In this document: positions 29,023 to 38,244 of the stretch, piece by piece
Position numbering within the stretch: the first letter of the stretch is position 1
Layout: each line of letters opens with the position of its first letter
Virus record (IMG/VR): IMGVR_UViG_3300050034_000272
Location: 1-47,543 of that record
Direction: 5' to 3' (one strand)
Source of the DNA: a virus
DNA length: 47,543 nucleotides
Notes under the pieces: model-generated
What the model was told of the DNA's origin: nothing
The model's database searches: none
The model's input: only the letters and a program-made list of their open reading frames with translations
Made by a program: the position numbers and the translations under genes

Positions 29023-30150
29023 AAGGTCTTTAAACTCATCCTTATCATCCATAATCTTTAATAACTTATCATATTTAACTTCTAACTCATCTAAACGTTT
29101 TTTATCTTCACTATCTAAAACACGAATTTCAGTATCTTCGATAGATAACTCTGGAATACAGGTAATGTATTGTTCTCGTAATGAGTTTATATCTGCTTTG
29201 AAATATGCTTCTGTTACTGGATTAATTCTATGACCTAATAACCAATGTACAACTAATTCCGGTAGTTTATTTTTATATAATGTACTTGCAAATATAGCAC
29301 GTAACACATGACTATGAAAGAATCGTTGTCTTCCAACAGTACCATATTTGAGTTCATCATTTAATCTTGAAAAATAGTTTTTAAATGCATTATATTGTAG
29401 TGAAATATCTTGGTTTCGGGCTGTTCTGAATAAACTTGATTCAGGATCTATCGGTGGGCTTTGAGATAGGTAATCTAAAATATAATTTATGCTTTCAGGA
29501 CTACTAAACGTTGTATAATTATATTTAGTCTTCTTTCTGGTAACGTACCATGTTGCTATAATTAGTTCATCATTTTCTATTAGTTTTGACTTCAATACCC
29601 CTACATCAACCGGTGCATTTATAGGTGTTTCGACGTATTTAGAAATAGAGTTTAAGAAGTCTTGATAAGTTAAACTTAAAATCTCACTCGCTCCCAATCC
29701 GCTTGAAAACATAAGTGTAATTATGGCTTTATATTTTCGATTACAGATAGATAATATTTCACGTACATGATCCTTAGTTGGAATATCATTGATACTAATT
29801 CTTGGTGTTGATTTTTTCTTAACATTTAAGTAAGGTAATTCGATGGAAAATTGTTTATAAAAACTACGAACAATAGTCATGAATTTACCAATATTTTGGG
29901 GACTGTAATTCTTTTCAGTTTGCAGGTATTCTTTAAATGTTAATAGATATTGGTTTATTTTACGTTTACGTAGCATAACTAAGTTTTTTTCTTCTTTTTC
30001 AGCTTGTTCTATAAACTCAGTTGGACTTAAATTTATAAAATTAGAATAGATCTGTAGAATATAAATATAATTTCTTACTGTCGAGGACTCTAATTCCCGA
30101 ATTTGCAGAAACTCTTTAATAGTTGGATCATTATAGATAGTCTTATCCAT
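29017..30150 (-). CDS. int: Tyrosine recombinase / integrase
   Basis: 377 residues. An N-terminal SAM-like DNA-binding region is followed by the catalytic domain: FHSHVLRAIFA (His281, Arg284), LLGHR (His307) and TEAYFKAD (Tyr316 nucleophile), with a basic beta-hairpin RKKTKYNY holding the active-site Lys. The first catalytic Arg, usually in GLRxSE, is Gly in SSGLGASEILSL; this variant may be normal for methanogen integrases. No ribosome-binding site precedes the ATG, but TTTATACTC lies 25-30 nt upstream (30172-30180), so the mRNA is probably leaderless. It would integrate and excise the viral genome. Confidence 0.85.
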   Translation of the reverse strand: MDKTIYNDPTIKEFLQIRELESSTVRNYIYILQIYSNFINLSPTEFIEQAEKEEKNLVMLRKRKINQYLLTFKEYLQTEKNYSPQNIGKFMTIVRSFYKQFSIELPYLNVKKKSTPRISINDIPTKDHVREILSICNRKYKAIITLMFSSGLGASEILSLTYQDFLNSISKYVETPINAPVDVGVLKSKLIENDELIIATWYVTRKKTKYNYTTFSSPESINYILDYLSQSPPIDPESSLFRTARNQDISLQYNAFKNYFSRLNDELKYGTVGRQRFFHSHVLRAIFASTLYKNKLPELVVHWLLGHRINPVTEAYFKADINSLREQYITCIPELSIEDTEIRVLDSEDKKRLDELEVKYDKLLKIMDDKDEFKDLP

Positions 30151-30171
30151 ATTTTTATGTTCGGTCTTTTT

Positions 30172-30180
30172 GAGTATAAA
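30172..30180 (-). promoter_or_regulatory. TATA box of the integrase (leaderless transcript)
   Basis: TTTATACTC on the minus strand, 25-30 nt before ATG 30150, the exact distance for transcription to begin at the start codon. Confidence 0.5.
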
Positions 30181-30297
30181 GACATAGGTTGTTTGGGTAC
30201 TTATAAACGACTTTTCTATATGGGAATCATTACTTTTTTGTTACTGTTTTGTTTTTAGACTATACTCATTGTGATTGTTGTCTATGCAATAATTGAT

Positions 30298-30328
30298 TTG
30301 ACTATTTCTTGACTACACTTTTGACTAC
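30298..30328. repeat. Three TTGACTA repeats upstream of the integrase
   Basis: TTGACTA at 30298, TTGACTAC at 30309 and TTGACTAC at 30321, spaced 11-12 bp, one helical turn apart. They lie 120-150 bp upstream of the integrase TATA box. Likely binding sites for a regulator or architectural protein. Confidence 0.45.
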
Positions 30329-30347
30329 TATTTTTAGATTAAAAAAG

Positions 30348-30385
30348 AACCCATAATAACTTAAATTAATAAGAAATTATGGGTT
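30348..30385 (-). terminator. Hairpin terminator after the 30408 gene
   Basis: Perfect 10-bp inverted repeat AACCCATAAT / ATTATGGGTT with an 18-nt loop, followed on the minus strand by CTTTTTTAA. It ends the lysis/fibre transcript before the integrase. Confidence 0.65.
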
Positions 30386-30407
30386 AAATTTTGTTTGTTA
30401 TTTGGGT

Positions 30408-30710
30408 TTACATATAATTTGTTTGTGTTTCACATGTTACAATAGGTCTGTATAGATGTGATGGATCTTTTGGAGGATCATATTTCCATATCGGGCCTAT
30501 TGGACCTGTGATCCTATAATCTAATGGATTAATAGTTATAGGTTTTTCTTCCTTCTTTTTAGGACATGGAAAAGGTATTATAATTGTGTCTTTAAGTGGT
30601 TTGGATTGTTTAAGCGAATCTTTAACCCTTTCAAGTTCTAATATTTCCTTTTCTAATTTAACTTTTTTAAGTTTAAGTTCTAATAATTCAATTTCTTTAT
30701 CTTTATCCAT
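30408..30710 (-). CDS. Coiled-coil protein with Pro-rich C-terminus
   Basis: 100 residues. Residues 1-40 are a Leu/Lys/Glu coiled coil (ELLELKLKKVKLEKEILELE). The rest is Pro-rich with GPIGPIWKYDPPKDP and no clear fold. AAGGTGAT precedes ATG 30710. It ends with a strong terminator. Function unknown. Confidence 0.5.
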   Translation of the reverse strand: MDKDKEIELLELKLKKVKLEKEILELERVKDSLKQSKPLKDTIIIPFPCPKKKEEKPITINPLDYRITGPIGPIWKYDPPKDPSHLYRPIVTCETQTNYM

Positions 30711-30721
30711 TTGAAATCACC

Positions 30722-30901
30722 TTATAGTTTAGTCTTCCAAAAGCTGTGATTACATTCTAAACATTGAAATGTAACACGATCTTCATCTTCTATTAGTACC
30801 TTACAGTTTACACTTTTACAGATAGGACACTTAGCATACTCCATTTTAGGAATGGTACTATTTACAAGTCCATGGATTAATGTATCCGTTTTTGTAGACA
30901 T
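30722..30901 (-). CDS. 59-residue zinc-ribbon protein
   Basis: From ATG 30901: an N-terminal 22-residue stretch, then YAKCPICKSVNCKVL and TFQCLECNHSFW, a classic four-Cys zinc ribbon. It lies between the membrane protein and the coiled-coil gene. AGTGAT lies just before the ATG. Function unknown. Confidence 0.5.
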   Translation of the reverse strand: MSTKTDTLIHGLVNSTIPKMEYAKCPICKSVNCKVLIEDEDRVTFQCLECNHSFWKTKL

Positions 30902-30918
30902 TGTATCACTGAAAATGA

Positions 30919-31350
30919 TTAGTTCCTATTGGTTTTGGTTTTGCTTTGTGTGTCTGTTATTTGTGGGTTTGAATTTACAATTTTATCAACTTGATTTGCA
31001 ATATGAGTTAATGCCTGATGGTCAGTTTCAGCCTTTGCGTCACGTTTAATGTCCCCTTTAAGTTGGGTGATTTGCAAACTTGGGAGGCTCCACCATTGGA
31101 ACCATGACTGACTAATTAAAGTTATTACAAGGATTATGAGTTTTATTTCATTTGAAGATGTATCAAAGAGTGCGTAAGGTAATAGAATTAGTGGTATAGT
31201 AAATGCAAATAGGAACGTAAAACGATTACCTAACAACTTATTATTTAATAATGTTATCATATCATCTATTTTCGTGATTATCCAATGTGTACACTTCTTT
31301 TCATCTTCTATAAGTTTGTCTGGATGTATAACATTTATATTTGTTTTCAT
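30919..31350 (-). CDS. Two-segment membrane protein, holin candidate
   Basis: 143 residues. Residues 44-61 (FTFLFAFTIPLILLPYAL) and 67-85 (EIKLIILVITLISQSWFQWW) are two membrane helices between charged cytosolic ends. The C-terminal tail is polar (HIANQVDKIVNSNPQ). It lies just downstream of the lysin, the natural place for a holin. An anti-superinfection role is also possible. Confidence 0.5.
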   Translation of the reverse strand: MKTNINVIHPDKLIEDEKKCTHWIITKIDDMITLLNNKLLGNRFTFLFAFTIPLILLPYALFDTSSNEIKLIILVITLISQSWFQWWSLPSLQITQLKGDIKRDAKAETDHQALTHIANQVDKIVNSNPQITDTQSKTKTNRN

Positions 31351-31352
31351 AG

Positions 31353-31454
31353 TTATTCCTTCAAAAAATTATGTATCAAAACAAAATAAGCAAGTAAAAT
31401 AGTAGTGATGCAACCTAAAAAGGTTTCACAAACTAAAAAAGTATAATGGTCCAT
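31353..31454 (-). CDS. 33-residue membrane peptide (small holin-like)
   Basis: GAGGTG lies 5 nt before ATG 31454. The peptide is one membrane helix (ETFLGCITTILLAYFVLIHN) with short polar ends. It sits between the lysin and the two-segment membrane protein, so the three may form the lysis cassette. Confidence 0.45.
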   Translation of the reverse strand: MDHYTFLVCETFLGCITTILLAYFVLIHNFLKE

Positions 31455-31480
31455 GATATCACCTCAAAAAAAGAAAGTGT

Positions 31481-33757
31481 TTAGATGTCCTTGAGGGCAT
31501 CTTTAACAATTTCTATAGCTTTGACATACTTGTCATCTGCTTCACTTTCAACCCTTTCTTCAGATTGAACGTCTTTTAAAATTTTTTTAGCTTGTTTAAG
31601 GCAACCAATCGCAGTATCAATGCAAGTAATTGCTTGGTCAATATCAGGAGTGGGATTTACCGGTGCTGATCCTGAAACTGTTAAATCATTATTTCCCTGA
31701 CTTGTAGTATAATTTGAATCTCCTGCAAATGTAACTATGATCGGATACTTACCAGCATCTTCAGTAATTGCAATAGCCATTGAAGCTTTTCCATTCTCAT
31801 CGGTTACTGCAGTTCCCAGATCTATACCATTTACTGAAAAGTCCACTGTTTCATTTGGTAGATATGCAGTATTATCTGTTTCTATGAGTTCAGCGGTTAA
31901 TGTTACATTGTCGCCAGTATTTCCACTAATAGGATCTACAGCGACATGGGTAGGTAATGTAGTTACAGGTGTAGGGTTTTGATTTGGTAATGCCGCTAAA
32001 TCTGCCTGTAATGTTGGTAAATCAAATCCTTCAGGACTTACACCTTGACTGTTTAAGAATTCGGGAGATAATATAACATACCCTTCATCCACATATTTCT
32101 TGAAGAATGCCAGGGTCATTCCAATAATTTTATCCCAAGTATCCAAGTAAAATATACCGTCAGAATATCCTACGACTTTGGCTGTACCATATAATGGAAC
32201 ATCATGAGCACCATCAATTGTAGCGTTTGGTTCAACATCCCATATAACAACCCCTCCGGCATTAAACTGGTTCATTGCCGAATCTGGGAATTGAATTCCA
32301 ACTGTAACATCACTGAAAATATACATGGCTTCTTTAACTTCATCAATATTAGTAATGTCTAATTCAAGGAATGCGCCTATTTTATGCCTGTTTCCATCAG
32401 CATCTAATATACCAGTATTTAAGGCATAATTAAGAACGTCTAATATTGCACAGCCATTATCATTTTCACCGGTTTGTGGGTCGTAATTTGTTAATGCACT
32501 GTAATCTGAGACTGTTTCTTTCCCTGTTATTGTAACTGGGTGTTGTCCTTCTTTATTCCATAATATGCATGTGTGTCCTCTGTCTGAGAATGTACAACAT
32601 CCACATCCTTGGAATCCCGGAAATACAGAATCGTCAGGACCATTAGCTAGCATCCCTGCACCATCTGATATTAGATCTTCATGTCCAAATTCATCCGGTA
32701 CTACGACGTTAATGTTTGCATTATAATTTTTATATTGTAGTGTTCGATAATCTTGTTTTTTTCCTAATTTTCCTAATTTTAAAGTCAATTTATCATCTCC
32801 TTTTTTAATTTCTTCAATAATTCCAGTAGTATAAGCAATCCAAGAAGGTTTCTCAACCATCTGTCCATCACACCAATGAGTTTTAATAGCATATTGCTGA
32901 TCGGATGCTGCTGCTAAATCTATTAAACTACCTGGAACAGTAACTCCATTAATTACACAAGTTGAGCCCTCAAATTCCTTACCATTAATTAAGAAGATTG
33001 CGTGCCAAATCTTATCAGCTGTACAATAAATTCCGTAAGGAATCGCCGTATAACCCATTTCCTCTGATAAATTCACACCAAATAAACAGAAATCTACACA
33101 GTTCATCTGGTCTTTTACACCATTGTTGACACCGTTTAACATGTCAATTATTGCTTTTATTTCTTGTGGAAGTGTTTTTCCATTATTAAAGTAGTAACCA
33201 TATTTCCCTAATTGTTGGATTAAATTATAAAATTCTGTAAATGTGGTCCATGTTTTCTTAGTCCCAGCTTGGATTTGTGTTTGTATCGGACCACATGTGG
33301 GAGTTGGATCTACAGGTAATGAATTTACTGTGACATATGCTGGGAGAACATGACCATTTGATATAAACCAATCTAAAATAAGTGTGTAAGTATAAACCAA
33401 ATCATCTGATGCTAATGTTCCAATTGTAGTTGTAGCATAGTTAGGTTCTATTGAATTGTTATCGATGAAGGTTTTAATGCTTTGTGCAACTGTTAGATAT
33501 TCTGCTTTTTGTATGTTAGATCCTGTTTTAAAATTACGTGTAGGATTTGTGGCTGGTGAAACATTCTTAAGAGTTAAGAGTGCATCGTTGTTTTGATTTA
33601 ATTGGATTATTGCAGTTACCAGCGTATATAAGAAGTCTGGCATTGCGATTTGAGTATTGTTTATTGTCACAAAATCGGGAAGTCTTTTATTTGTATTTAT
33701 AAAATTTATTACATTGGTGGCAGCTGTCGCTACGAGGGAAATTGCAAAATTGACCAT
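31481..33757 (-). CDS. Pseudomurein-targeting lysin with two peptidase-like domains
   Basis: 758 residues. Residues about 5-55 and 85-148 look like two pseudomurein-binding repeats (NTNKRLPDFVTINNTQIAMP; FISNGHVLPAYVTVNSL). Residues 165-270 hold a transglutaminase/C71-like domain with MNCVDF (Cys220) and IWHAIFLING (His252); the usual Asp is not evident. Residues 380-565 form a second, papain-like region with GCGCCTFSDRGH (Cys387/388) and DGAHDVPLYG (His518). Residues 605-700 are an Ig-like beta domain, then a helical tail. GGAGG precedes the ATG. It is probably the virus's cell-wall lysin or a virion enzyme; the two catalytic sites are inferred. Confidence 0.65.
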   Translation of the reverse strand: MVNFAISLVATAATNVINFINTNKRLPDFVTINNTQIAMPDFLYTLVTAIIQLNQNNDALLTLKNVSPATNPTRNFKTGSNIQKAEYLTVAQSIKTFIDNNSIEPNYATTTIGTLASDDLVYTYTLILDWFISNGHVLPAYVTVNSLPVDPTPTCGPIQTQIQAGTKKTWTTFTEFYNLIQQLGKYGYYFNNGKTLPQEIKAIIDMLNGVNNGVKDQMNCVDFCLFGVNLSEEMGYTAIPYGIYCTADKIWHAIFLINGKEFEGSTCVINGVTVPGSLIDLAAASDQQYAIKTHWCDGQMVEKPSWIAYTTGIIEEIKKGDDKLTLKLGKLGKKQDYRTLQYKNYNANINVVVPDEFGHEDLISDGAGMLANGPDDSVFPGFQGCGCCTFSDRGHTCILWNKEGQHPVTITGKETVSDYSALTNYDPQTGENDNGCAILDVLNYALNTGILDADGNRHKIGAFLELDITNIDEVKEAMYIFSDVTVGIQFPDSAMNQFNAGGVVIWDVEPNATIDGAHDVPLYGTAKVVGYSDGIFYLDTWDKIIGMTLAFFKKYVDEGYVILSPEFLNSQGVSPEGFDLPTLQADLAALPNQNPTPVTTLPTHVAVDPISGNTGDNVTLTAELIETDNTAYLPNETVDFSVNGIDLGTAVTDENGKASMAIAITEDAGKYPIIVTFAGDSNYTTSQGNNDLTVSGSAPVNPTPDIDQAITCIDTAIGCLKQAKKILKDVQSEERVESEADDKYVKAIEIVKDALKDI

Positions 33758-33791
33758 TTAAATGTCCTCCATTAAAATTTAAAACTAGAAA

Positions 33792-34250
33792 TTAAAAATC
33801 AGTATTTTCAGCTTCTAAAACATATTGCACACCATATGATCGGCCTGTCTGTGCAGCATTGGTGTCATTCATATAATTAATTACCAGGGGATTTGCATTA
33901 TCAAATCTTATAGATTTAATAGCTTCAATAAGTGCAATATCTGACGCAGGAATAGATGTACCATGTATCATAGCCACACCTGCAAGTGCAACCTCTGAAG
34001 CCGCACCAGATACAATACTAAACGCTCTTAAGTCAATGTTTTGTCCTGCTATTACATACACTACATTTTCTCCACTAGTGCCTGAAGAATTAATATCTAT
34101 AAATATGCTAGTTATTCGACCAATATAACCTACAGGTGGAGTTATTATTTGGTTTTCAAACCCTCCAGCTGCAACTGCGTTAGTGGGGTTAGCTGTAAAT
34201 GTTTCTAACTTTTGATTGATATTGGCATTTATATTTAAAGTTATTTCCAT
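33792..34250 (-). CDS. Beta-rich tail-associated protein
   Basis: 152 residues, rich in Asn/Thr/Ile with alternating beta segments (YIGRITSIFIDINSSGTSGE, NVVYVIAGQNIDLRAF). GGAGG lies 9 nt before the ATG, just after the preceding gene's stop. Between fibre-type genes and the lysin, so probably part of the fibre or baseplate periphery. Not recognised. Confidence 0.45.
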   Translation of the reverse strand: MEITLNINANINQKLETFTANPTNAVAAGGFENQIITPPVGYIGRITSIFIDINSSGTSGENVVYVIAGQNIDLRAFSIVSGAASEVALAGVAMIHGTSIPASDIALIEAIKSIRFDNANPLVINYMNDTNAAQTGRSYGVQYVLEAENTDF

Positions 34251-34252
34251 CC

Positions 34253-34789
34253 TTATAATCCTCCTTGTAGTTGTATTGAGACACTTTCTAAAACTGGATT
34301 AACTCCAGATTCTTGAGTTAATGTAAAGATAAAATCTATAAATTCTAAGCCCATGTCTTCAGCTGATAAATCCTGTGGATTGCTTATATTACTCTGAATT
34401 ATTGTACTGTCACTTACTCGATTTATTGTACATTCTAGAGATCCTCCTGTACCTGCTATCCAGCTGATAGATTCCCAATTTAGGAGTGGTTCTATATTTG
34501 GATATATTCTGAATGTTGCTGTTCCTGTGGTTTGGCCTGCTGCTAGTTGAATGGTTCCATTGGTGATTTGAGTATTTACAAGGGTTAAGAATGTTAACAT
34601 GAATGCAGCTTTAATATAGGAAAGATTGCCTAGATCATCTACACTACCTATGACAAAAACTCCACCATCTAAATCATCTGGTAAATTAATTGTGAATAAT
34701 GGATTAAAGGCAGCTAAAAATGTTACTCCACCATTATATACTTCTGCTAATAAATCATCACCAATGTTAATAAAAGGATTTGCACCCAT
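34253..34789 (-). CDS. Beta-rich tail fibre-region protein
   Basis: 178 residues beginning MGANPFINIGDDLLAEVYNG, with hydrophobic beta segments and Asn/Gly turns (GTIQLAAGQTTGTATFRIYP). It forms a set with the neighbouring 152- and 71-residue genes. GGAG precedes the ATG. Role inferred from its place after the baseplate genes. Confidence 0.45.
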   Translation of the reverse strand: MGANPFINIGDDLLAEVYNGGVTFLAAFNPLFTINLPDDLDGGVFVIGSVDDLGNLSYIKAAFMLTFLTLVNTQITNGTIQLAAGQTTGTATFRIYPNIEPLLNWESISWIAGTGGSLECTINRVSDSTIIQSNISNPQDLSAEDMGLEFIDFIFTLTQESGVNPVLESVSIQLQGGL

Positions 34790-34793
34790 AGTT

Positions 34794-35009
34794 TTAAGCT
34801 CCTATTCCGTTTACTTGTCTATATGTGTTTATATCATACCAAAAAATGAATTTAGATGATTGGACTTTGATTGTTCCTGCATAAGTTCCAGTTGTTATAA
34901 TTTTGGCTTTTGCACATATGGTAGGTATATCAAATTCAGCTCTGCAGGATTCATGGATATCTCCAGCTACGATTAATTCTAATCTATCATAGTCAATTTG
35001 TTGTGTCAT
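34794..35009 (-). CDS. 71-residue protein next to baseplate genes
   Basis: From ATG 35009, which has GGAGG 6 nt upstream. RLELIVAGDIHESCRAEFDI and KIITTGTYAGTIKVQSSKFI give a small beta fold. It starts 1 nt after the gpI-like gene's stop. Unknown. Confidence 0.45.
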   Translation of the reverse strand: MTQQIDYDRLELIVAGDIHESCRAEFDIPTICAKAKIITTGTYAGTIKVQSSKFIFWYDINTYRQVNGIGA

Positions 35010-35010
35010 T

Positions 35011-35913
35011 TTAAGCCTCCACAATATCAACAATAATTCCAGGAATAACCATGTTTTGAATTACACTTTCAAGAAGCGATATATCTGCTCCTGCAGGCAA
35101 TGTGATTGTTATTCCATTTCTTGTTAATTGGAATAATCCTCCAAATTTACATGCTGTTCCTTGGAATTGGTTTGCATTACAAACAGCTCCAGCTTTACAA
35201 TAGTTTATTGTATTATTTGTGATTGTGATTTCAGATTCAGGAATATTTAATATGGCTGCAATTGCACCTGTTAAACCTTGAATAGTGATATCTGCCATTC
35301 TTAAACTGATAAGATTAGCTCGATATGTATCATCGTCCATTCCAGAAGGTCTTGGAAAACCAAATAACTGTCCCCAATAATTTAACTGCGCTCCGGTAGC
35401 ATATTGAATTAAACGTGCTTTTCCATTGTTAAAAATAGCAATTTCTGTATTGGAAAATTCACGACCTACACATTCATCAATTAAAGTCCTTCCAGGATTT
35501 CCTTTGATTTGTAACGGACTTTCTATAGGGAGTCTATCTCTTATTTCTTGACCATAATCAATTTGGCTGCCAAACTCTGTGCCTATTGTATAGCTTTGAG
35601 TATGCATTTCTGTACTGTCATTGTTTTCATCAACAGCATAATAATTAAGAGTTGTTTGGTATTCTGAAATTGTTATAGGCTCGGTGTATCTGTTGCTTGA
35701 AGATGTTGGTATGCTGCCATCAGTCGTGTAATAAATTGTTCCAGGACCGTTAATTGTTAAAGTTACAGTTTGAGAAGTTTGATAATCTCCGCCCATAGGT
35801 GTTATAGAAATTATCAGACTACTAACACCTCCAGGGTCTGGAGGTTGTAAAGCTACAAAAAAAGTAGGATCAAAGAAATTAGGATCAAATGTTGGGTTGT
35901 TGGTTGTTACCAT
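35011..35913 (-). CDS. gpI-like baseplate wedge protein with fused Fn3-like domain
   Basis: 300 residues. Residues 35-110 form a beta-sandwich of the chitobiase C-terminal type ([20 protein letters not shown], then [19 protein letters not shown]). Residues 160-215 contain [20 protein letters not shown] and [15 protein letters not shown], the signature of tail protein I / DUF2612-type baseplate proteins. In P2-like tails gpI follows gpJ and links the baseplate to fibres; here the fibre gene lies between them. The added beta-sandwich may bind sugars. The start overlaps the fibre gene by 29 nt. Confidence 0.65.
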   Translation of the reverse strand: MVTTNNPTFDPNFFDPTFFVALQPPDPGGVSSLIISITPMGGDYQTSQTVTLTINGPGTIYYTTDGSIPTSSSNRYTEPITISEYQTTLNYYAVDENNDSTEMHTQSYTIGTEFGSQIDYGQEIRDRLPIESPLQIKGNPGRTLIDECVGREFSNTEIAIFNNGKARLIQYATGAQLNYWGQLFGFPRPSGMDDDTYRANLISLRMADITIQGLTGAIAAILNIPESEITITNNTINYCKAGAVCNANQFQGTACKFGGLFQLTRNGITITLPAGADISLLESVIQNMVIPGIIVDIVEA

Positions 35914-38233
35914 TTTGACTTTTTCCCCTTTTTATTATTGGTGGTTCGCTTGGTTCGTTGAATTGTATGGTTACAACATGTTCATTATCCCAGTCTGTTC
36001 CATTTACCCTTTGATCTGTTGTAGGGTTTGAAGGTACTATATTAGCGTGTGTTACGGTTATTGTGAAGTTTATGACGGTTACTGATTGTATTGCTGGAGT
36101 ACTGGAGCCTGCACTGTTGGTTGCTGTTAGAGTAACTTGATAATTTCCTGCAGCTGCATAAATGTGGGTGGGATTTTGTTCTGTGCTTGTGTTTCCATCA
36201 CCGAAACTCCAAAGCCATGTTGTAGGGGTGTTGGTGCTTGTATCTGTAAATTCTACGGTTAAATCATTAATTTGTTCTGTAAAATTAGCCACAGGTGTAA
36301 TGGCTTGTGAAATTAGTTTAAATAATGTTACTTCTGATGTTTCAGAAGGCATATGACATATTCCAATTGGAACATTTTCATCTGGAAATTGTGTATTATT
36401 TCCTTGATTACCAGTTAATGTTAGTATTACTCCTGGATTACCAGTTGATAGAGTTGTTAAATTTGTTCCATCTGAATTGATTGAATATATTGAAAAGGTA
36501 GAACTACTGGTAAAACTTGAAACCATAAATACAATCTTTTCATTTATAGCATCCCAATATCCTCTTATAATATATTGGTTAAGAAGATTTGGAACAGCCA
36601 TTAAACTTGTTTTGGTCCATGTTGTACCATTATATACCCACATTGCGAATGTTTGGGGTGTTGCATTCATATCTATGTCTAATACTACTAAATTATCTCC
36701 TGCATGGAACATTGACCCTTGTTGTGTGAAAGGACTTGGGGAGTTTGTAAATGGATTTGTTGGAGTGGTAAAATCTAAAGGTACTGTTAAAGTTCCAGTG
36801 ATGTTATTTAAATCTGTTATTTTTACAACACGCCATTTACCAGTTTCAGTCCAATCATTTAAATGAATATACCAATTACCTTGAAAATATGCTATATCTG
36901 AAAGTTGATATAAATCTGGGTCTTGCCAAATTCGTTCCCAGGTCGTAGTATCTGTTATAGTTGCTATTGGGATTTTCCATAATCCTGAACCGGTTGGATA
37001 ACTTGAATAGGTTTGTTGTGGGGATCCGGTTCGTTCTCCAACTATTAGGTATGTTCCATCGGTATCTACACTTACTAGTTCATTACAATCATTTGTATTA
37101 GGCATATGTACTGTTATAATGGTTGGTGGTGATGTTCCATTATCTTCTATTATTTGGATAGTGGATTGTAAATCAGGTGAAGGGTTTTGTTCTTCTCCAA
37201 CTGTGTATATAGTATTTCCTATAACTATACAACCCCATGAAGCTAATTTATTACCGGTTTTAAGGAGTGTTGTTACATTTGTACTAATATTAGTCATGTA
37301 AAGATGACCAATCATACTGTTATCCCAATTGGTCAGCCAATATAGGTTATCCCCTATAAGACCATAAACACTGATCTCATCTTCGGTAGGGTATTGATTT
37401 GAAATAAATTCGCTAAGAATAATAGGTGCATTTGCAATGGTTATGCTGGTTGTTACAGGTGTGCTTGTGCCTGCGCTGTTTGTTGCAGTTAATGTTACAG
37501 TGTAAGTGCCTGGGGCATTGTATATATGTGTTGGATATTGTTCTGTGCTTGTGTTACCGTCACCAAAATCCCAAAGCCAACTTGTAGGATAATTAATACT
37601 GGTATCTTGACATGCTACACTTAAACCGTTTATGCTCTCGGTAAAACTGGTCACAGGGGTTGTGGGGGTTCCTTCAATGCTTAATTGCACACTAGATATA
37701 TAAATAGGTGTAGAAGGGCTATACCCATCACCCCCTATAAATGTTAAACCGTCAGCTATACTGTCCGAACATGCCCTTGTATAAATAATTGCATCTCCTA
37801 TGGATACGGTTAAAGTACCATTTTCTAAATCTACTATTAATTTTCCGGTTGTAACTGTTGAAATTAAAGAGGGTTCGCCGTTTCCATTAATCATTAACTG
37901 CCATTGTGTACCATCAGACCAGATATAATATTGTGTTCCAGATGTACCATTAAATAGCAATGCAAAGATTGCACCGGCTGTATTTGTTACATCAACGCTT
38001 AAATTAAAGGAAGAACCCAGATTAAACCCAAATAATGTGGCACTTCCTGTAACATTGTTCCCATTGGTTTGTCTTAATATGATCCGATTATTTGTGGGGT
38101 CATATATTGCTTGGCTGTTGTTACCCGACCACCAACCAGGGTTCACCCAATATTGCATACTGTTAAGCAGCCAATATGTCGTATTTAAATTGGTTTCCGT
38201 AAAATTATCATCTAAAACTTGTATTAAACTCAT
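35885..38233 (-). CDS. Large tail fibre with two PKD domains and propeller-like centre
   Basis: 782 residues. The N-terminal 180 residues form a lectin/LamG-like beta region. Two PKD domains follow, each with the marker [20 protein letters not shown] or [20 protein letters not shown] near residues 219 and 670. Between them (about 275-640) are repeated beta segments resembling a beta-propeller ([18 protein letters not shown]). The C-terminus has the HANIVPSNP / [12 protein letters not shown] stretch seen in phage fibre ends. PKD domains are common in archaeal surface proteins, so this is a likely receptor-binding fibre acting on the host surface. Confidence 0.65.
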   Translation of the reverse strand: MSLIQVLDDNFTETNLNTTYWLLNSMQYWVNPGWWSGNNSQAIYDPTNNRIILRQTNGNNVTGSATLFGFNLGSSFNLSVDVTNTAGAIFALLFNGTSGTQYYIWSDGTQWQLMINGNGEPSLISTVTTGKLIVDLENGTLTVSIGDAIIYTRACSDSIADGLTFIGGDGYSPSTPIYISSVQLSIEGTPTTPVTSFTESINGLSVACQDTSINYPTSWLWDFGDGNTSTEQYPTHIYNAPGTYTVTLTATNSAGTSTPVTTSITIANAPIILSEFISNQYPTEDEISVYGLIGDNLYWLTNWDNSMIGHLYMTNISTNVTTLLKTGNKLASWGCIVIGNTIYTVGEEQNPSPDLQSTIQIIEDNGTSPPTIITVHMPNTNDCNELVSVDTDGTYLIVGERTGSPQQTYSSYPTGSGLWKIPIATITDTTTWERIWQDPDLYQLSDIAYFQGNWYIHLNDWTETGKWRVVKITDLNNITGTLTVPLDFTTPTNPFTNSPSPFTQQGSMFHAGDNLVVLDIDMNATPQTFAMWVYNGTTWTKTSLMAVPNLLNQYIIRGYWDAINEKIVFMVSSFTSSSTFSIYSINSDGTNLTTLSTGNPGVILTLTGNQGNNTQFPDENVPIGICHMPSETSEVTLFKLISQAITPVANFTEQINDLTVEFTDTSTNTPTTWLWSFGDGNTSTEQNPTHIYAAAGNYQVTLTATNSAGSSTPAIQSVTVINFTITVTHANIVPSNPTTDQRVNGTDWDNEHVVTIQFNEPSEPPIIKRGKSQNGNNQQPNI

Positions 38234-38244
38234 ATTAAGTCCTC

